Notes: a model not told the origin generated them from the sequence alone. Numbered from the stretch's first letter, positions 1 to 5,151 are shown. The stretch is 5,151 nt of DNA from CAYRNC01 sp964425645 (GCA_964425645.1 CAYRNC010000111.1:1-5151), one strand, 5' to 3'. Numbers and translations are program-made.

Positions 1-176
1 CCACATTTCATTCAAAGTTTCTCATTTTAGGTCTTGACTTTTAATAGTTAGTCTTAAAATAGTATGTAAGGTTGCCAAATCCTGTTTATGCCGAAATATT
101 GACGCTTTAGGTGAATGTTCAAAAGCATATGTATTTGACCGGGATTATTTATGGACGCACTCTATTATGTAGCATT

Positions 177-193
177 GGCAAAAATTGTGCCAA
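177..193 (-). promoter_or_regulatory. Predicted sigma-54 (-24/-12) promoter facing left
   Basis: On the minus strand positions 192-178 read TGGCAC, five bases, then TTGC, which matches the sigma-54 consensus TGGCAC-N5-TTGCA at every conserved base except the last. The GG and GC cores have the required 12-base register. Transcription would start near position 166 and run out of the left edge. The same bases form a perfect 7-bp inverted repeat (ATTGGCA at 174-180, TGCCAAT at 188-194), so the plus strand also has GG and GC in register but a poorer match (TGGCAA-N5-GTGC). Neighbourhood of a sigma-54 activator supports the call; the target gene is not visible. Confidence 0.6.
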
Positions 194-285
194 TTCCGGG
201 GTAAAGCATATAGGATTATTGAAAAGCCAGTGTTTGCAATTATTTTTAGAGCACCATAAACAGATTGCCAACTGATTTTTTTGTA

Positions 286-305
286 GAATCGATTAATTTT
301 GATTC
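286..305. promoter_or_regulatory. Candidate activator-binding inverted repeat
   Basis: GAATC (286-290) and GATTC (301-305) form an inverted repeat with a 10-base spacer; AATCGATT at 287-294 is itself palindromic. Its centre lies about 130 bp upstream of the predicted leftward sigma-54 start, the distance typical of enhancer sites for sigma-54 activators. Short arms in A+T-rich DNA make chance quite possible. Confidence 0.25.
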
Positions 306-346
306 AACCGGTAATCAGTAATATGCCAATTTACGCCTATCTATCG

Positions 347-375
347 TTGAAAAGGTTGATAATCAGAGCTATAAT
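347..375 (+). promoter_or_regulatory. Predicted sigma-A promoter of the sigma-54 regulator gene
   Basis: TTGAAA at 347-352, a 17-base spacer, and a perfect TATAAT at 370-375. The start would fall near 382, giving a leader of about 70 nt before the ATG at 451. It is the best rightward match upstream of the regulator. Confidence 0.6.
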
Positions 376-398
376 TGTCTATGAATGACTGATACAAT
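374..398. promoter_or_regulatory. Inverted repeat over the regulator's transcription start
   Basis: ATTGT (374-378) and ACAAT (394-398) are inverted with a 15-base spacer and overlap the end of the -10 box and the predicted start of the regulator gene. A protein bound here would block that promoter, so autoregulation is possible. This is inference from position only; the arms are short. Confidence 0.2.
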
Positions 399-450
399 AG
401 TGGATCTTTTGATGCGTTTATGTATCGTTTCGTCAGAAGGGGGTATTTAG

Positions 451-1824
451 ATGAATTATAGCACAAATGCAAAGCAATTAGGGCTGAAATCCGAAGATTT
501 AATACCGATTTTAGACAGCATACGCGATTGCATTTTTATAGATAATGCCGACGGATATGCTTTATGGATTAACAGCGCAGGAGAAGAGCTTTACCGAATC
601 AAAAAGGAAGAGATTATAGGGAAGCATTGTACTTATCTGGAGCATCAGGGAATATTTTCGCCGTCGGTGGTTAAGCGCGTTATGAAGGAAAAAAAAGAAG
701 TCAGCATTTTACATCAGAATAGAGATGGGAAAAGGCTGTTGACGACGGGAATTCCTATTTTCGATGAAAAAGGTGAATTGTCTAAGATCATAACTACTTC
801 CCACGATATAACCGAATTGACGGAACTTCAAAACCAATTAGAAGATATGCAATCGGAACTTTCAGATCTGAAGGCGGGAGATACATATTATGACATCATC
901 GCTAACAGCCCGGCCATGTTCAGCGTTATACAGATAGTTGAAAGGCTGGCCCACGTAGATACTACAATACTGTTGACAGGGGAATCGGGATCCGGAAAGG
1001 GCGTTATAGCCAAGCTGCTTCATAGAATAGGAAATCGCAAAGAGCATCCTTTTGTAAGCATAAATTGTGGCGCGATACCAGAAAATTTGCTTGAATCCGA
1101 GCTGTTTGGATATGAAAGCGGCGCTTTTACAGGGTCTAGAAAAGAAGGAAAAAAGGGGCTTTTCGAAGCAGCTCAGGGAGGAACGATTTTTCTGGACGAG
1201 ATATCCGAGCTTCCGCTTAACCTTCAGGTTAAAATCCTTCAGGCGATCCAGGAAAAAGAAATCTGTCGGGTCGGGGGGCTGATCGGTATTCCCGTGGACG
1301 TTCGCATTATTTCAGCCACAAATCAAAATTTAACCCAAATGGTGGATCAGGGACGTTTTCGACAAGATCTGTTTTACAGATTAAACGTTGTGCCTATTGC
1401 CATTCCCCCTCTTAGGGACAGGCCTGAGGATATTGTACCAATGATACGAATTTTTTTGCAGAACAATAATCGGAAATTCGGTACGTCAAAAACTATGGAT
1501 GCGGACGCCATGTCAGCAATGCTAAAGTATAGTTGGCCGGGAAATGTTCGGGAACTTGAGAATATTATAGAACGGTTGGTTATAACTGCAAAAGATAAGA
1601 ACATAGGATTAAAGGATCTGCCAAGCTACATATTTGACAGCACTAAGTCAACCGGTGTCATCAATATAGGAGAAAGGGAAAACCTGCAGGAAACGCTTCA
1701 AGAAGTGGAAAGACAGATCCTGACAGCAGCCCAAAATAAGTATGGCACAACGAGGGAAATAGCTAAGGCTTTGGGAATAAGTCAGCCTTCTGTTGTAAGA
1801 AAGCTTGCAAAGCACGGATTGTAA
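451..1824 (+). CDS. Sigma-54-dependent transcriptional activator (PAS, AAA+, TyrR-like HTH)
   Basis: A 457-residue cytoplasmic enhancer-binding protein that should use ATP to open promoters held by sigma-54 RNA polymerase. In order: a PAS sensor (about residues 20-122), a short coiled-coil linker (123-142), the AAA+ domain (about 148-385) and a C-terminal helix-turn-helix (about 425-457). Visible motifs are Walker A GESGSGKG (177-184), the sigma-54 contact loop GAFTGS (224-229), Walker B GGTIFLDE (243-250), sensor I Asn291, arginine fingers in FRQDLFYR (303-310) and GNVRE (364-368). The HTH (TTREIAKALGISQPSVVRKL) resembles the TyrR type rather than the Fis-like NtrC type. There is no response-regulator domain, so the signal is probably a small molecule or cofactor bound by PAS; the ligand cannot be read from sequence. 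The ATG follows AAGGGGG at 437-443 with good spacing. The sixth loop residue is Ser instead of the usual Ala. The likely target is a divergent gene left of the window. Confidence 0.95.
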   Translation: MNYSTNAKQLGLKSEDLIPILDSIRDCIFIDNADGYALWINSAGEELYRIKKEEIIGKHCTYLEHQGIFSPSVVKRVMKEKKEVSILHQNRDGKRLLTTGIPIFDEKGELSKIITTSHDITELTELQNQLEDMQSELSDLKAGDTYYDIIANSPAMFSVIQIVERLAHVDTTILLTGESGSGKGVIAKLLHRIGNRKEHPFVSINCGAIPENLLESELFGYESGAFTGSRKEGKKGLFEAAQGGTIFLDEISELPLNLQVKILQAIQEKEICRVGGLIGIPVDVRIISATNQNLTQMVDQGRFRQDLFYRLNVVPIAIPPLRDRPEDIVPMIRIFLQNNNRKFGTSKTMDADAMSAMLKYSWPGNVRELENIIERLVITAKDKNIGLKDLPSYIFDSTKSTGVINIGERENLQETLQEVERQILTAAQNKYGTTREIAKALGISQPSVVRKLAKHGL

Positions 1825-1888
1825 CTGCACTGAGTATAGTCGATTAAATTACATTTATGTGATAGATGTTTAATAATATACCGGTTAG

Positions 1889-1990
1889 CATATTGTTAAT
1901 TGTGCAGCCATTGGTCAGATGAAGGGAAAATTAAACGTTGAGGAACGGAAGGAAAAGTATCCCGACAACACGTTTAAGTGGTATAAGTAG
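1889..1990 (+). pseudogene. Possible C-terminal gene remnant, unrecognised
   Basis: A 33-codon stretch open between TAG at 1886-1888 and TAG at 1988-1990 has coding-like composition, ending in charged, lysine-rich residues EERKEKYPDNTFKWYK. The only ATG inside it (1919) has no ribosome site, so it is not a convincing small gene. It looks like the tail of a protein whose front has been lost, but I do not recognise the family and see no matching sequence in other frames just upstream. A chance open frame is the alternative. Confidence 0.25.
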
Positions 1991-2010
1991 CATAGCGAAA
2001 AGATGATGCA

Positions 2011-2040
2011 TTGATTATAACGTTTGGAATTTAATATAAT
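2011..2040 (+). promoter_or_regulatory. Predicted sigma-A promoter of the small-RNA candidate
   Basis: TTGATT at 2011-2016, an 18-base spacer and a perfect TATAAT at 2035-2040. The predicted start is near 2047, within the base of a strong hairpin and about 75 bases before a terminator. No protein-coding start follows in between. Confidence 0.5.
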
Positions 2041-2046
2041 TAACAG

Positions 2047-2121
2047 GAAGGTAGTACACGCTGCCTTCCTGACTGCAGACAAAGCGTCTTAGAAAGCAAT
2101 AACCTCTGGGATGCTTTTTTT
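2047..2121 (+). ncRNA. Candidate small RNA of about 75 nt
   Basis: The unit is bounded by a promoter (2011-2040) and a terminator (2093-2121). Its main element is a hairpin at 2044-2071: CAGGAAGG (2044-2051) pairs with CCTTCCTG (2064-2071), and four further pairs including two G-U extend it to a 12-bp stem with an ACAC loop. If transcription starts at 2047 the outer pairs are lost but about nine remain. A small hairpin follows (AGAC 2077-2080 with GTCT 2086-2089). I recognise no RNA family. The segment AGGAAGGTAGTACACGC faintly recalls a T-box, but the UGGN bulge that pairs with tRNA is missing. It could instead be an attenuated leader for downstream genes. Confidence 0.4.
2093..2121 (+). terminator. 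Rho-independent terminator
   Basis: AAAGCA (2093-2098) pairs with TGCTTT (2112-2117), with CC (2103-2104) and GG (2109-2110) extending the stem inside, and the 3' arm merges into seven T residues (2115-2121). It is the first terminator-like structure after the sigma-54 regulator gene, so it may end both that transcript and the small-RNA candidate. Confidence 0.55.
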
Positions 2122-2198
2122 GGTTTTCAAGGATTGAAATTAAATCTCTGAATAGTTTCAATAATGTTTTGAAAAAGTATATAAAAAAAGGATTCGCC

Positions 2199-2261
2199 AT
2201 GAATGATGAACTTCTAAAAAATAATGGTGGTCTTCAAAGGTTGCACCATTTTCACGGCTGA
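2199..2261 (+). CDS. Doubtful 20-codon ORF with in-frame TGA, open again to 2345
   Basis: The ATG at 2199 sits six bases after AAAGGA (2187-2192), a usable ribosome site, and a weak promoter (TTGAAA 2134-2139, 17 bases, TTCAAT 2157-2162) lies upstream. The ORF ends at TGA 2259-2261, but the frame stays open to TAA at 2343-2345, just before the ribosome site of the next gene. Reading the TGA as selenocysteine would give 48 residues with a hydrophobic second half. It resembles no selenoprotein I know, and the only structure after the TGA is a weak 5-bp AAAAG/CTTTT hairpin. The next gene's predicted promoter lies inside it, so it is more probably intergenic. Confidence 0.15.
   Translation: MNDELLKNNGGLQRLHHFHG
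2223..2250. promoter_or_regulatory. Inverted repeat upstream of the QueG-like gene
   Basis: AATGGTG (2223-2229) and CACCATT (2244-2250) are perfect 7-base arms around 14 bases, about 50 bp upstream of the -35 box of the next gene. It could be an operator or an RNA hairpin if an upstream transcript reads through. There is no T-run, so it is not a terminator. Confidence 0.3.
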
Positions 2262-2298
2262 CCCCAAAAGGCTGCTTTTCCACTTTTTATTATGTATG

Positions 2299-2327
2299 TT
2301 GCACAAGCTTTTGTCTGCCGTTATAAT
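2299..2327 (+). promoter_or_regulatory. Predicted sigma-A promoter of the QueG-like gene
   Basis: TTGCAC at 2299-2304, 17 bases, and a perfect TATAAT at 2322-2327. The start near 2334 would leave a short leader ending in the GAGGGGG ribosome site at 2346-2352. The -35 box is only half matched. Confidence 0.45.
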
Positions 2328-2360
2328 TTTACTAAAGGACAATAAGAGGGGGACGAATAT

Positions 2361-3141
2361 ATGCAGGGTATTGATATTAAAAAAAGAATTTACGAGAGGG
2401 TTATGGTAACGGCGGCGGATTATAAAAAGGAAAAAGGATTGTCGGAAATGTTTCTTGATCCTGTCATCGGGTATGCATCCTCTAAGGATCCTCNNNNNNN
2501 NNNTTTTCTCCGACAAAGGCTGGTCCTTGCATCCGAAGGAGATTTACAGACCCGGAAATACCGTTATCGTACATTTCCTCCCTTTTTCCCGCAGCGTCAT
2601 TTTAAGCAACAGGAAAGGGCATAAAGTTTCAAAAGAATGGGTCGATGCTTATGAAGCAGCCATTTTTTTTTCAGCATGCATAAATGACAGCATTATGGAC
2701 AGCCTGGGAGTGCTGGGCCGATTGACCTCACTTACAAATCTGCCCGGGGATTGGAATGAGAAACGGGGCGGACCCGACTGGTCTCATAAATTAGCTGCGT
2801 ATGCAGCAGGGATGGGCAATTTTAGCATAGCAGCATCTTTTAATACTGAAAAAGGCAGTTGCGGCCGCTTTGGGTCTGTCATAACAGATTACGTAATCGA
2901 ATCCGCAAAGACGTGGCATGATAAAGACACCGTCCAATTAAATTCCATAGCGGACAGTATAGAACGATCTTGCTTATTTGCAGGCAATAACGGTACCCAA
3001 GTCGGCGCAGATAAAATCAGTCGTTGTCCAGCGGGTGCAATCAGACATAATGGGGTTGATATTCAAAAATGCAGAGGTTTTTGTCTCAGGCTAGGTCAAA
3101 CAGTGCCTTCACCCGACGTCTGCGGTAAATGTTATGATTGA
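2361..3141 (+). CDS. QueG-like iron-sulfur protein, split by an assembly gap
   Basis: The ATG lies eight bases after GAGGGGG (2346-2352). The first 44 codons run to the gap, and after it the same family continues in a different frame to TGA at 3139-3141; as the gap length is unknown, this is not evidence of a frameshift. The product resembles cytoplasmic iron-sulfur proteins usually labelled epoxyqueuosine reductase-like. Family hallmarks are FLDPVIGYASSKDP before the gap, then RPGNTVIVHFLPFSRS, HKLAAYAAGMGNFSI and GSCGRFGSVITD, and a C-terminal ferredoxin-like part with RCPAGAI, QKCRGFC and a final CGKCYD. Enzyme activity is unknown and queuosine synthesis should not be assumed. Oddities: where relatives have CGxC before xxRCP, this protein has GADK (3004-3015), so two cluster cysteines seem absent, and the protein ends right after CGKC where I would expect a longer tail. 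It is convergent with mgtE and has its own predicted promoter. Confidence 0.75.
2494..2503. other. Assembly gap (10 Ns) inside the QueG-like gene
   Basis: Ten consecutive undetermined bases, probably a scaffold placeholder of arbitrary length. The reading frame changes across it, which fits a true length that is not 10. Relative to similar proteins, only some residues between the SSKDP segment and the RPGNTV segment seem to be missing. Confidence 0.95.
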
Positions 3142-3164
3142 ATTGTAAGATACATTGCACATGG

Positions 3165-4502
3165 TTACAGGCCCAGTAGCAGCGTGGCTGTGTAGAAATA
3201 AACTATCAGAGCCAAGGCATCGACTATGGTGGTAATAAGGGGACCGGCCATTATCGCAGGGTCAAGTCTTAATCTTTTTGCCATAAGGGGGAGCAGTCCT
3301 CCTACCATTTTTGATGCCATGACTGTCACAATAATTGTAACAGATACTGTAACGGCTATCAGCAGTTCGGTTTTCTCTATTACCATTAATCTTGCGAAAT
3401 TCGTCGCTGCAAGAACAATTCCGACGAGGAAACTAACCCTCAGCTCCTTCCAAAGTACCCGCCACCAATCCTTTAGTCCTATTTCACCTGTTGCCAGTCC
3501 CCTGATAACCAAAGTAGAAGATTGGCTTCCGGAGTTTCCGCCTGTGTCCATAAGCATCGGTATAAATGCACTCAATACCACTACCTGAGTCAAAACATCT
3601 TCAAACCGGCCCATTATCCTGCCTGTAAAAGTGGCCGATATCATGAGGATCAGAAGCCAGGGCAATCTGTGTCCGGCTAAGGATAATACTTTCGTGCCGA
3701 GATAAGCCTTCTCGGAGGGTGACATGGCGGCCATCCTTTGAAAGTCCTCAGTGGCTTCCTGTTCCATTACATCCATAATATCATCGACGGTTATTATCCC
3801 TGTAAGTCTGTTTTCAGCGTCTGCAACAGGCAGTGCCAGAAATCCGTATTTTTTAAACACATTGGCTACCATCTCCTGGTCATCGTGGGTGTTTACATGG
3901 ATGACTTCCGATTCCATTATATCTTCAAGCACCAAATCGTCCTCAACCGTAACAAGAGTTCTTAAAGATATAAAGCCTTCCAATATTCGCTCTTTGTCGG
4001 TTACATAGCATGTGTACACAGTTTCTTTGTTCATTCCTGTTTTCTTAATATGAGACAATGCTTCTTTAACAGTCATTCTTTTTTTCAGATCAACGTATTC
4101 TATAGTCATTATGCTTCCGGCCGAATCCTCAGGGTATTTTAAAAATTGATTTATCAATTCCCTTTCTTTTTCTTCGGTGTTTCTCAGTATTTTGTTTACT
4201 ACATTAGCAGGCATTTCTTCCAATAAATCTATCATATCATCGAAGAAAAGCTCATCCATGATGTGCATCAGTTCTTTGTCGGTTATCGCATTGATGACCC
4301 CCAGTTGATGTTCTTTTGAAAAATGGGAAAATACATTTACCGCAAGATCTTTTGGGAGCATTCGGAAGATAAGCAGCGTGATATGCGCTTCTAAAGGATC
4401 TAGCAGCAAAGCAATATCCACTCCGTTCATTTCCGATAATATCTCTTTAACCTCAAGATATTTTTTTTCATTGATAAGTTTCAAAATTTCCTTTTCAGTC
4501 AT
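3165..4502 (-). CDS. mgtE: Magnesium transporter MgtE
   Basis: A complete 445-residue member of the MgtE/SLC41 family, close to the usual length of about 450. It forms a homodimeric Mg2+ channel in the cytoplasmic membrane. In order: an N-terminal helical Mg2+-sensing domain (about 1-130), two CBS domains (about 138-197 and 200-258), the connecting plug helix (about 245-275) and five membrane helices (about 280-445). The signature PMLMDTGGNSGSQSSTLVIR lies at 315-334. Asp428 in GPLITTIVDALAL matches the pore aspartate of the Thermus protein (Asp432), so the ion path looks intact. In studied members the cytoplasmic domains close the channel at high internal Mg2+; the acidic residues of the N and CBS domains here fit that. 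The ATG has a strong ribosome site (AGGAGG at 4513-4508). A monocistronic leftward unit is likely on this side, with no Mg2+ riboswitch (M-box) visible upstream. Confidence 0.97.
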   Translation of the reverse strand: MTEKEILKLINEKKYLEVKEILSEMNGVDIALLLDPLEAHITLLIFRMLPKDLAVNVFSHFSKEHQLGVINAITDKELMHIMDELFFDDMIDLLEEMPANVVNKILRNTEEKERELINQFLKYPEDSAGSIMTIEYVDLKKRMTVKEALSHIKKTGMNKETVYTCYVTDKERILEGFISLRTLVTVEDDLVLEDIMESEVIHVNTHDDQEMVANVFKKYGFLALPVADAENRLTGIITVDDIMDVMEQEATEDFQRMAAMSPSEKAYLGTKVLSLAGHRLPWLLILMISATFTGRIMGRFEDVLTQVVVLSAFIPMLMDTGGNSGSQSSTLVIRGLATGEIGLKDWWRVLWKELRVSFLVGIVLAATNFARLMVIEKTELLIAVTVSVTIIVTVMASKMVGGLLPLMAKRLRLDPAIMAGPLITTIVDALALIVYFYTATLLLGL

Positions 4503-4553
4503 TTCACGCCTCCTGATCAGTTATTTTGTGAGGTATAACACACCTATTCCCCT

Positions 4554-4581
4554 ATGCTATCATGATACGATTTATTTTCAA
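4554..4581 (-). promoter_or_regulatory. Predicted sigma-A promoter of mgtE
   Basis: On the minus strand TTGAAA (4581-4576), a 16-base spacer and an extended -10, TGaTAGCAT, ending at 4554. The start would be near 4547, leaving a leader of about 45 nt, too short for an M-box riboswitch. Confidence 0.4.
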
Positions 4582-4833
4582 GCCTATTAATTTAAGTCAG
4601 ATTTCTGCTGTATTTTTTATTAAAAATATTAATTCTTTATTCTGAAATAATGTTGAAAAGGCAGATGGATAAGCGGTAATTTATACGATAATGATTAAAT
4701 TAATTACATTTTATGCATTTTGTTTTTTGGGATTTCGTTTTCTTTGGTTCCTGGCCATTTTTAGAAACCGGGTTTATTTTTTTACTGCACCTGCATGTAC
4801 AATTTAAAGCCTGTCGAATACCTTGCATTATCA

Positions 4834-4865
4834 TTGAAACCCCAATTGTTTATATCAGTTATAAT
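4834..4865 (+). promoter_or_regulatory. Weak candidate promoter of the antiporter-like gene
   Basis: TTGAAA at 4834-4839 and a perfect TATAAT at 4860-4865, but the spacer is 20 bases, longer than the usual 16-18. A start near 4872 would give a leader of about 145 nt, long enough for leader-based control. Confidence 0.3.
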
Positions 4866-4979
4866 GTTTCTTAAAAGTCGCTGAAATCCATTCTTGCGCA
4901 AGCATTAAAAATATGTAAAATGGACTTATGGTTTTTATTACATCGGCATGATCAAAGTTTAGGGAGGTGAAATTTTTTA

Positions 4980-5015
4980 TTGCGAGTTAATATTTTAAAG
5001 AGGAGGATTACATAG
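4980..5015 (+). CDS. Possible 11-codon leader ORF
   Basis: AGGGAGGTGA at 4961-4970 is a near-ideal ribosome site, and nine bases later a TTG at 4980 opens MRVNILKRRIT, ending at TAG 5013-5015. The stop is two bases before the ATG of the antiporter-like gene. Two adjacent rare arginine codons, AGG AGG (5001-5006), are also the Shine-Dalgarno of that gene, so ribosomes on the leader would cover it. Either a coupling leader peptide or a chance second ribosome site; the non-ATG start weakens it. Confidence 0.3.
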   Translation: MRVNILKRRIT

Positions 5016-5017
5016 TT

Positions 5018-5151
5018 ATGAACCAAAAATTCGAGGGCTATTCTAAAATAATGAAGACGTATGCCTTTGTGTTGATTATCTTCATTATAGCTATCGTTCT
5101 TTCTCCCGGTTATGGAGAATGGTTCGGAATTGTAAGCGTTTTACCTGCAGC
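5018..5151 (+). CDS. Membrane protein start, probably NhaC-family Na+/H+ antiporter (partial)
   Basis: The first 44 codons of a gene cut by the right edge. The ATG follows AGGAGG (5001-5006) by 11 bases. A short polar start is followed by a hydrophobic helix (about residues 14-28, YAFVLIIFIIAIVL), then SPGYGEWFGIVSVLPA. An early helix followed by a G-[IW]-x-S-[LV]-[LI]-P-A segment is typical of NhaC-type Na+/H+ antiporters, which exchange sodium for protons across the cytoplasmic membrane. With so little sequence, another multi-pass transporter is possible. Confidence 0.45.
   Translation, partial: MNQKFEGYSKIMKTYAFVLIIFIIAIVLSPGYGEWFGIVSVLPA

Larger units (their letters stand above)
73..329. 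repeat. Four dispersed same-orientation TGCCAA words
   Basis: TGCCAA occurs on the plus strand at 73-78, 188-193, 266-271 and 324-329; two copies are extended to TTGCCAA. A fifth copy in reverse orientation (TTGGCA, 175-180) pairs with the second to make the inverted repeat under the sigma-54 promoter. Spacings of 115, 78 and 58 bp are not periodic. They could be binding sites for a regulator of the divergent promoter or a chance cluster; only the copy at 175-193 also fits a sigma-54 promoter. Confidence 0.35.
1..450. other. Intergenic control region left of the sigma-54 regulator
   Basis: I find no gene I can support here. Leftward starts near the edge (ATG complements at 23-25 and 9-11) have poor ribosome sites, and the first stops after five codons, so a divergent gene, if present, starts at or beyond position 11. 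The region holds a leftward sigma-54 promoter match, repeated TGCCAA words, two inverted repeats and the rightward sigma-A promoter of the regulator, each listed separately. Confidence 0.6.
4503..5017. other. Divergent intergenic region between mgtE and the antiporter-like gene
   Basis: A 515-bp A+T-rich gap without a normal-sized gene. Besides the two predicted promoters and the leader ORF listed separately, I see only a weak hairpin (AAAC 4765-4768, GTTT 4772-4775) followed by seven T residues at 4777-4783, too short to call a terminator. No riboswitch that I recognise is present. Confidence 0.6.

Noticed and set aside
34..60. Sigma-A promoter TTGACT to TAAAAT near the left edge
   Set aside because: The spacer is only 15 bases and no gene start follows within a reasonable distance.
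2041..2121. T-box tRNA-sensing leader suggested by AGGAAGGTAGTACACGC and a following terminator
   Set aside because: The UGGN bulge that pairs with the tRNA acceptor end is absent, the terminator does not overlap the would-be antiterminator, and no aminoacyl-tRNA or amino acid gene follows directly.
2015..2200. 61-codon minus-strand ORF over the small-RNA region
   Set aside because: Its composition follows the hairpin and T-run sequence of the other strand, and it has no convincing ribosome site or family match.
2224..2409. 61-codon plus-strand ORF overlapping the start of the QueG-like gene
   Set aside because: It has no ribosome site, overlaps the better supported gene in another frame and shows no family features.
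3226..3588. 120-codon plus-strand ORF inside mgtE
   Set aside because: It is the antisense shadow of the conserved membrane domain of mgtE and lacks a ribosome site.
4741..4783. Terminator in the mgtE-antiporter gap
   Set aside because: Only a 4-bp stem precedes the T-run, too weak to be a credible terminator, and no gene ends there.
4812..4827. Sigma-54-like promoter before the antiporter-like gene (TTGCA at 4823-4827)
   Set aside because: The -12 element and spacing fit, but the -24 element reads TGTCGA and lacks the essential GG.
1..5151. CRISPR array, insertion sequence, tRNA or rRNA
   Set aside because: I saw no regularly spaced repeats, transposase frames, terminal inverted repeats, tRNA cloverleaf or rRNA sequence on either strand.

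Overview
The window looks like chromosomal DNA from an anaerobic low-GC Gram-positive bacterium, most likely a member of the Clostridia. This rests on strong AGGAGG-type ribosome sites, A+T-rich gaps with sigma-A style promoters, a PAS-AAA+ sigma-54 activator with a TyrR-like helix-turn-helix, an iron-sulfur protein of a type common in strict anaerobes, and what looks like an NhaC-type antiporter. This is inference; no rRNA or marker gene is present.

Layout. Positions 1-450 have no supportable gene. They hold a good sigma-54 (-24/-12) promoter match facing left, out of the window, four same-direction TGCCAA repeats, two short inverted repeats and a good sigma-A promoter facing right. That promoter reads into 451-1824, a 457-residue sigma-54-dependent regulator whose GAFTGA loop reads GAFTGS. 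The simplest reading is that the regulator activates a divergent gene just beyond the left edge. Positions 1825-2360 contain a protein-like fragment without a start (1889-1990), a compact promoter-hairpin-terminator unit that could encode a small RNA of about 75 nt (about 2047-2121), a doubtful short ORF with an in-frame TGA, and the promoter of the next gene.

Positions 2361-3141 are one gene split by a run of 10 Ns, an assembly gap. It encodes a QueG-like (epoxyqueuosine reductase-like) iron-sulfur protein in which two expected cluster cysteines appear to be missing. It converges, with only 23 bp between stops, on 3165-4502 (minus strand), a complete MgtE magnesium channel. A 515-bp A+T-rich gap with no recognised Mg2+ riboswitch separates mgtE from a gene cut by the right edge (5018-5151 onward). 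That gene starts like an NhaC-family Na+/H+ antiporter and is preceded by a possible 11-codon leader ORF carrying its Shine-Dalgarno.

No single operon ties these genes together. The strongest leads for something not yet described are the small-RNA candidate, the cysteine-poor QueG-like protein, and the sigma-54 control region at the left edge.
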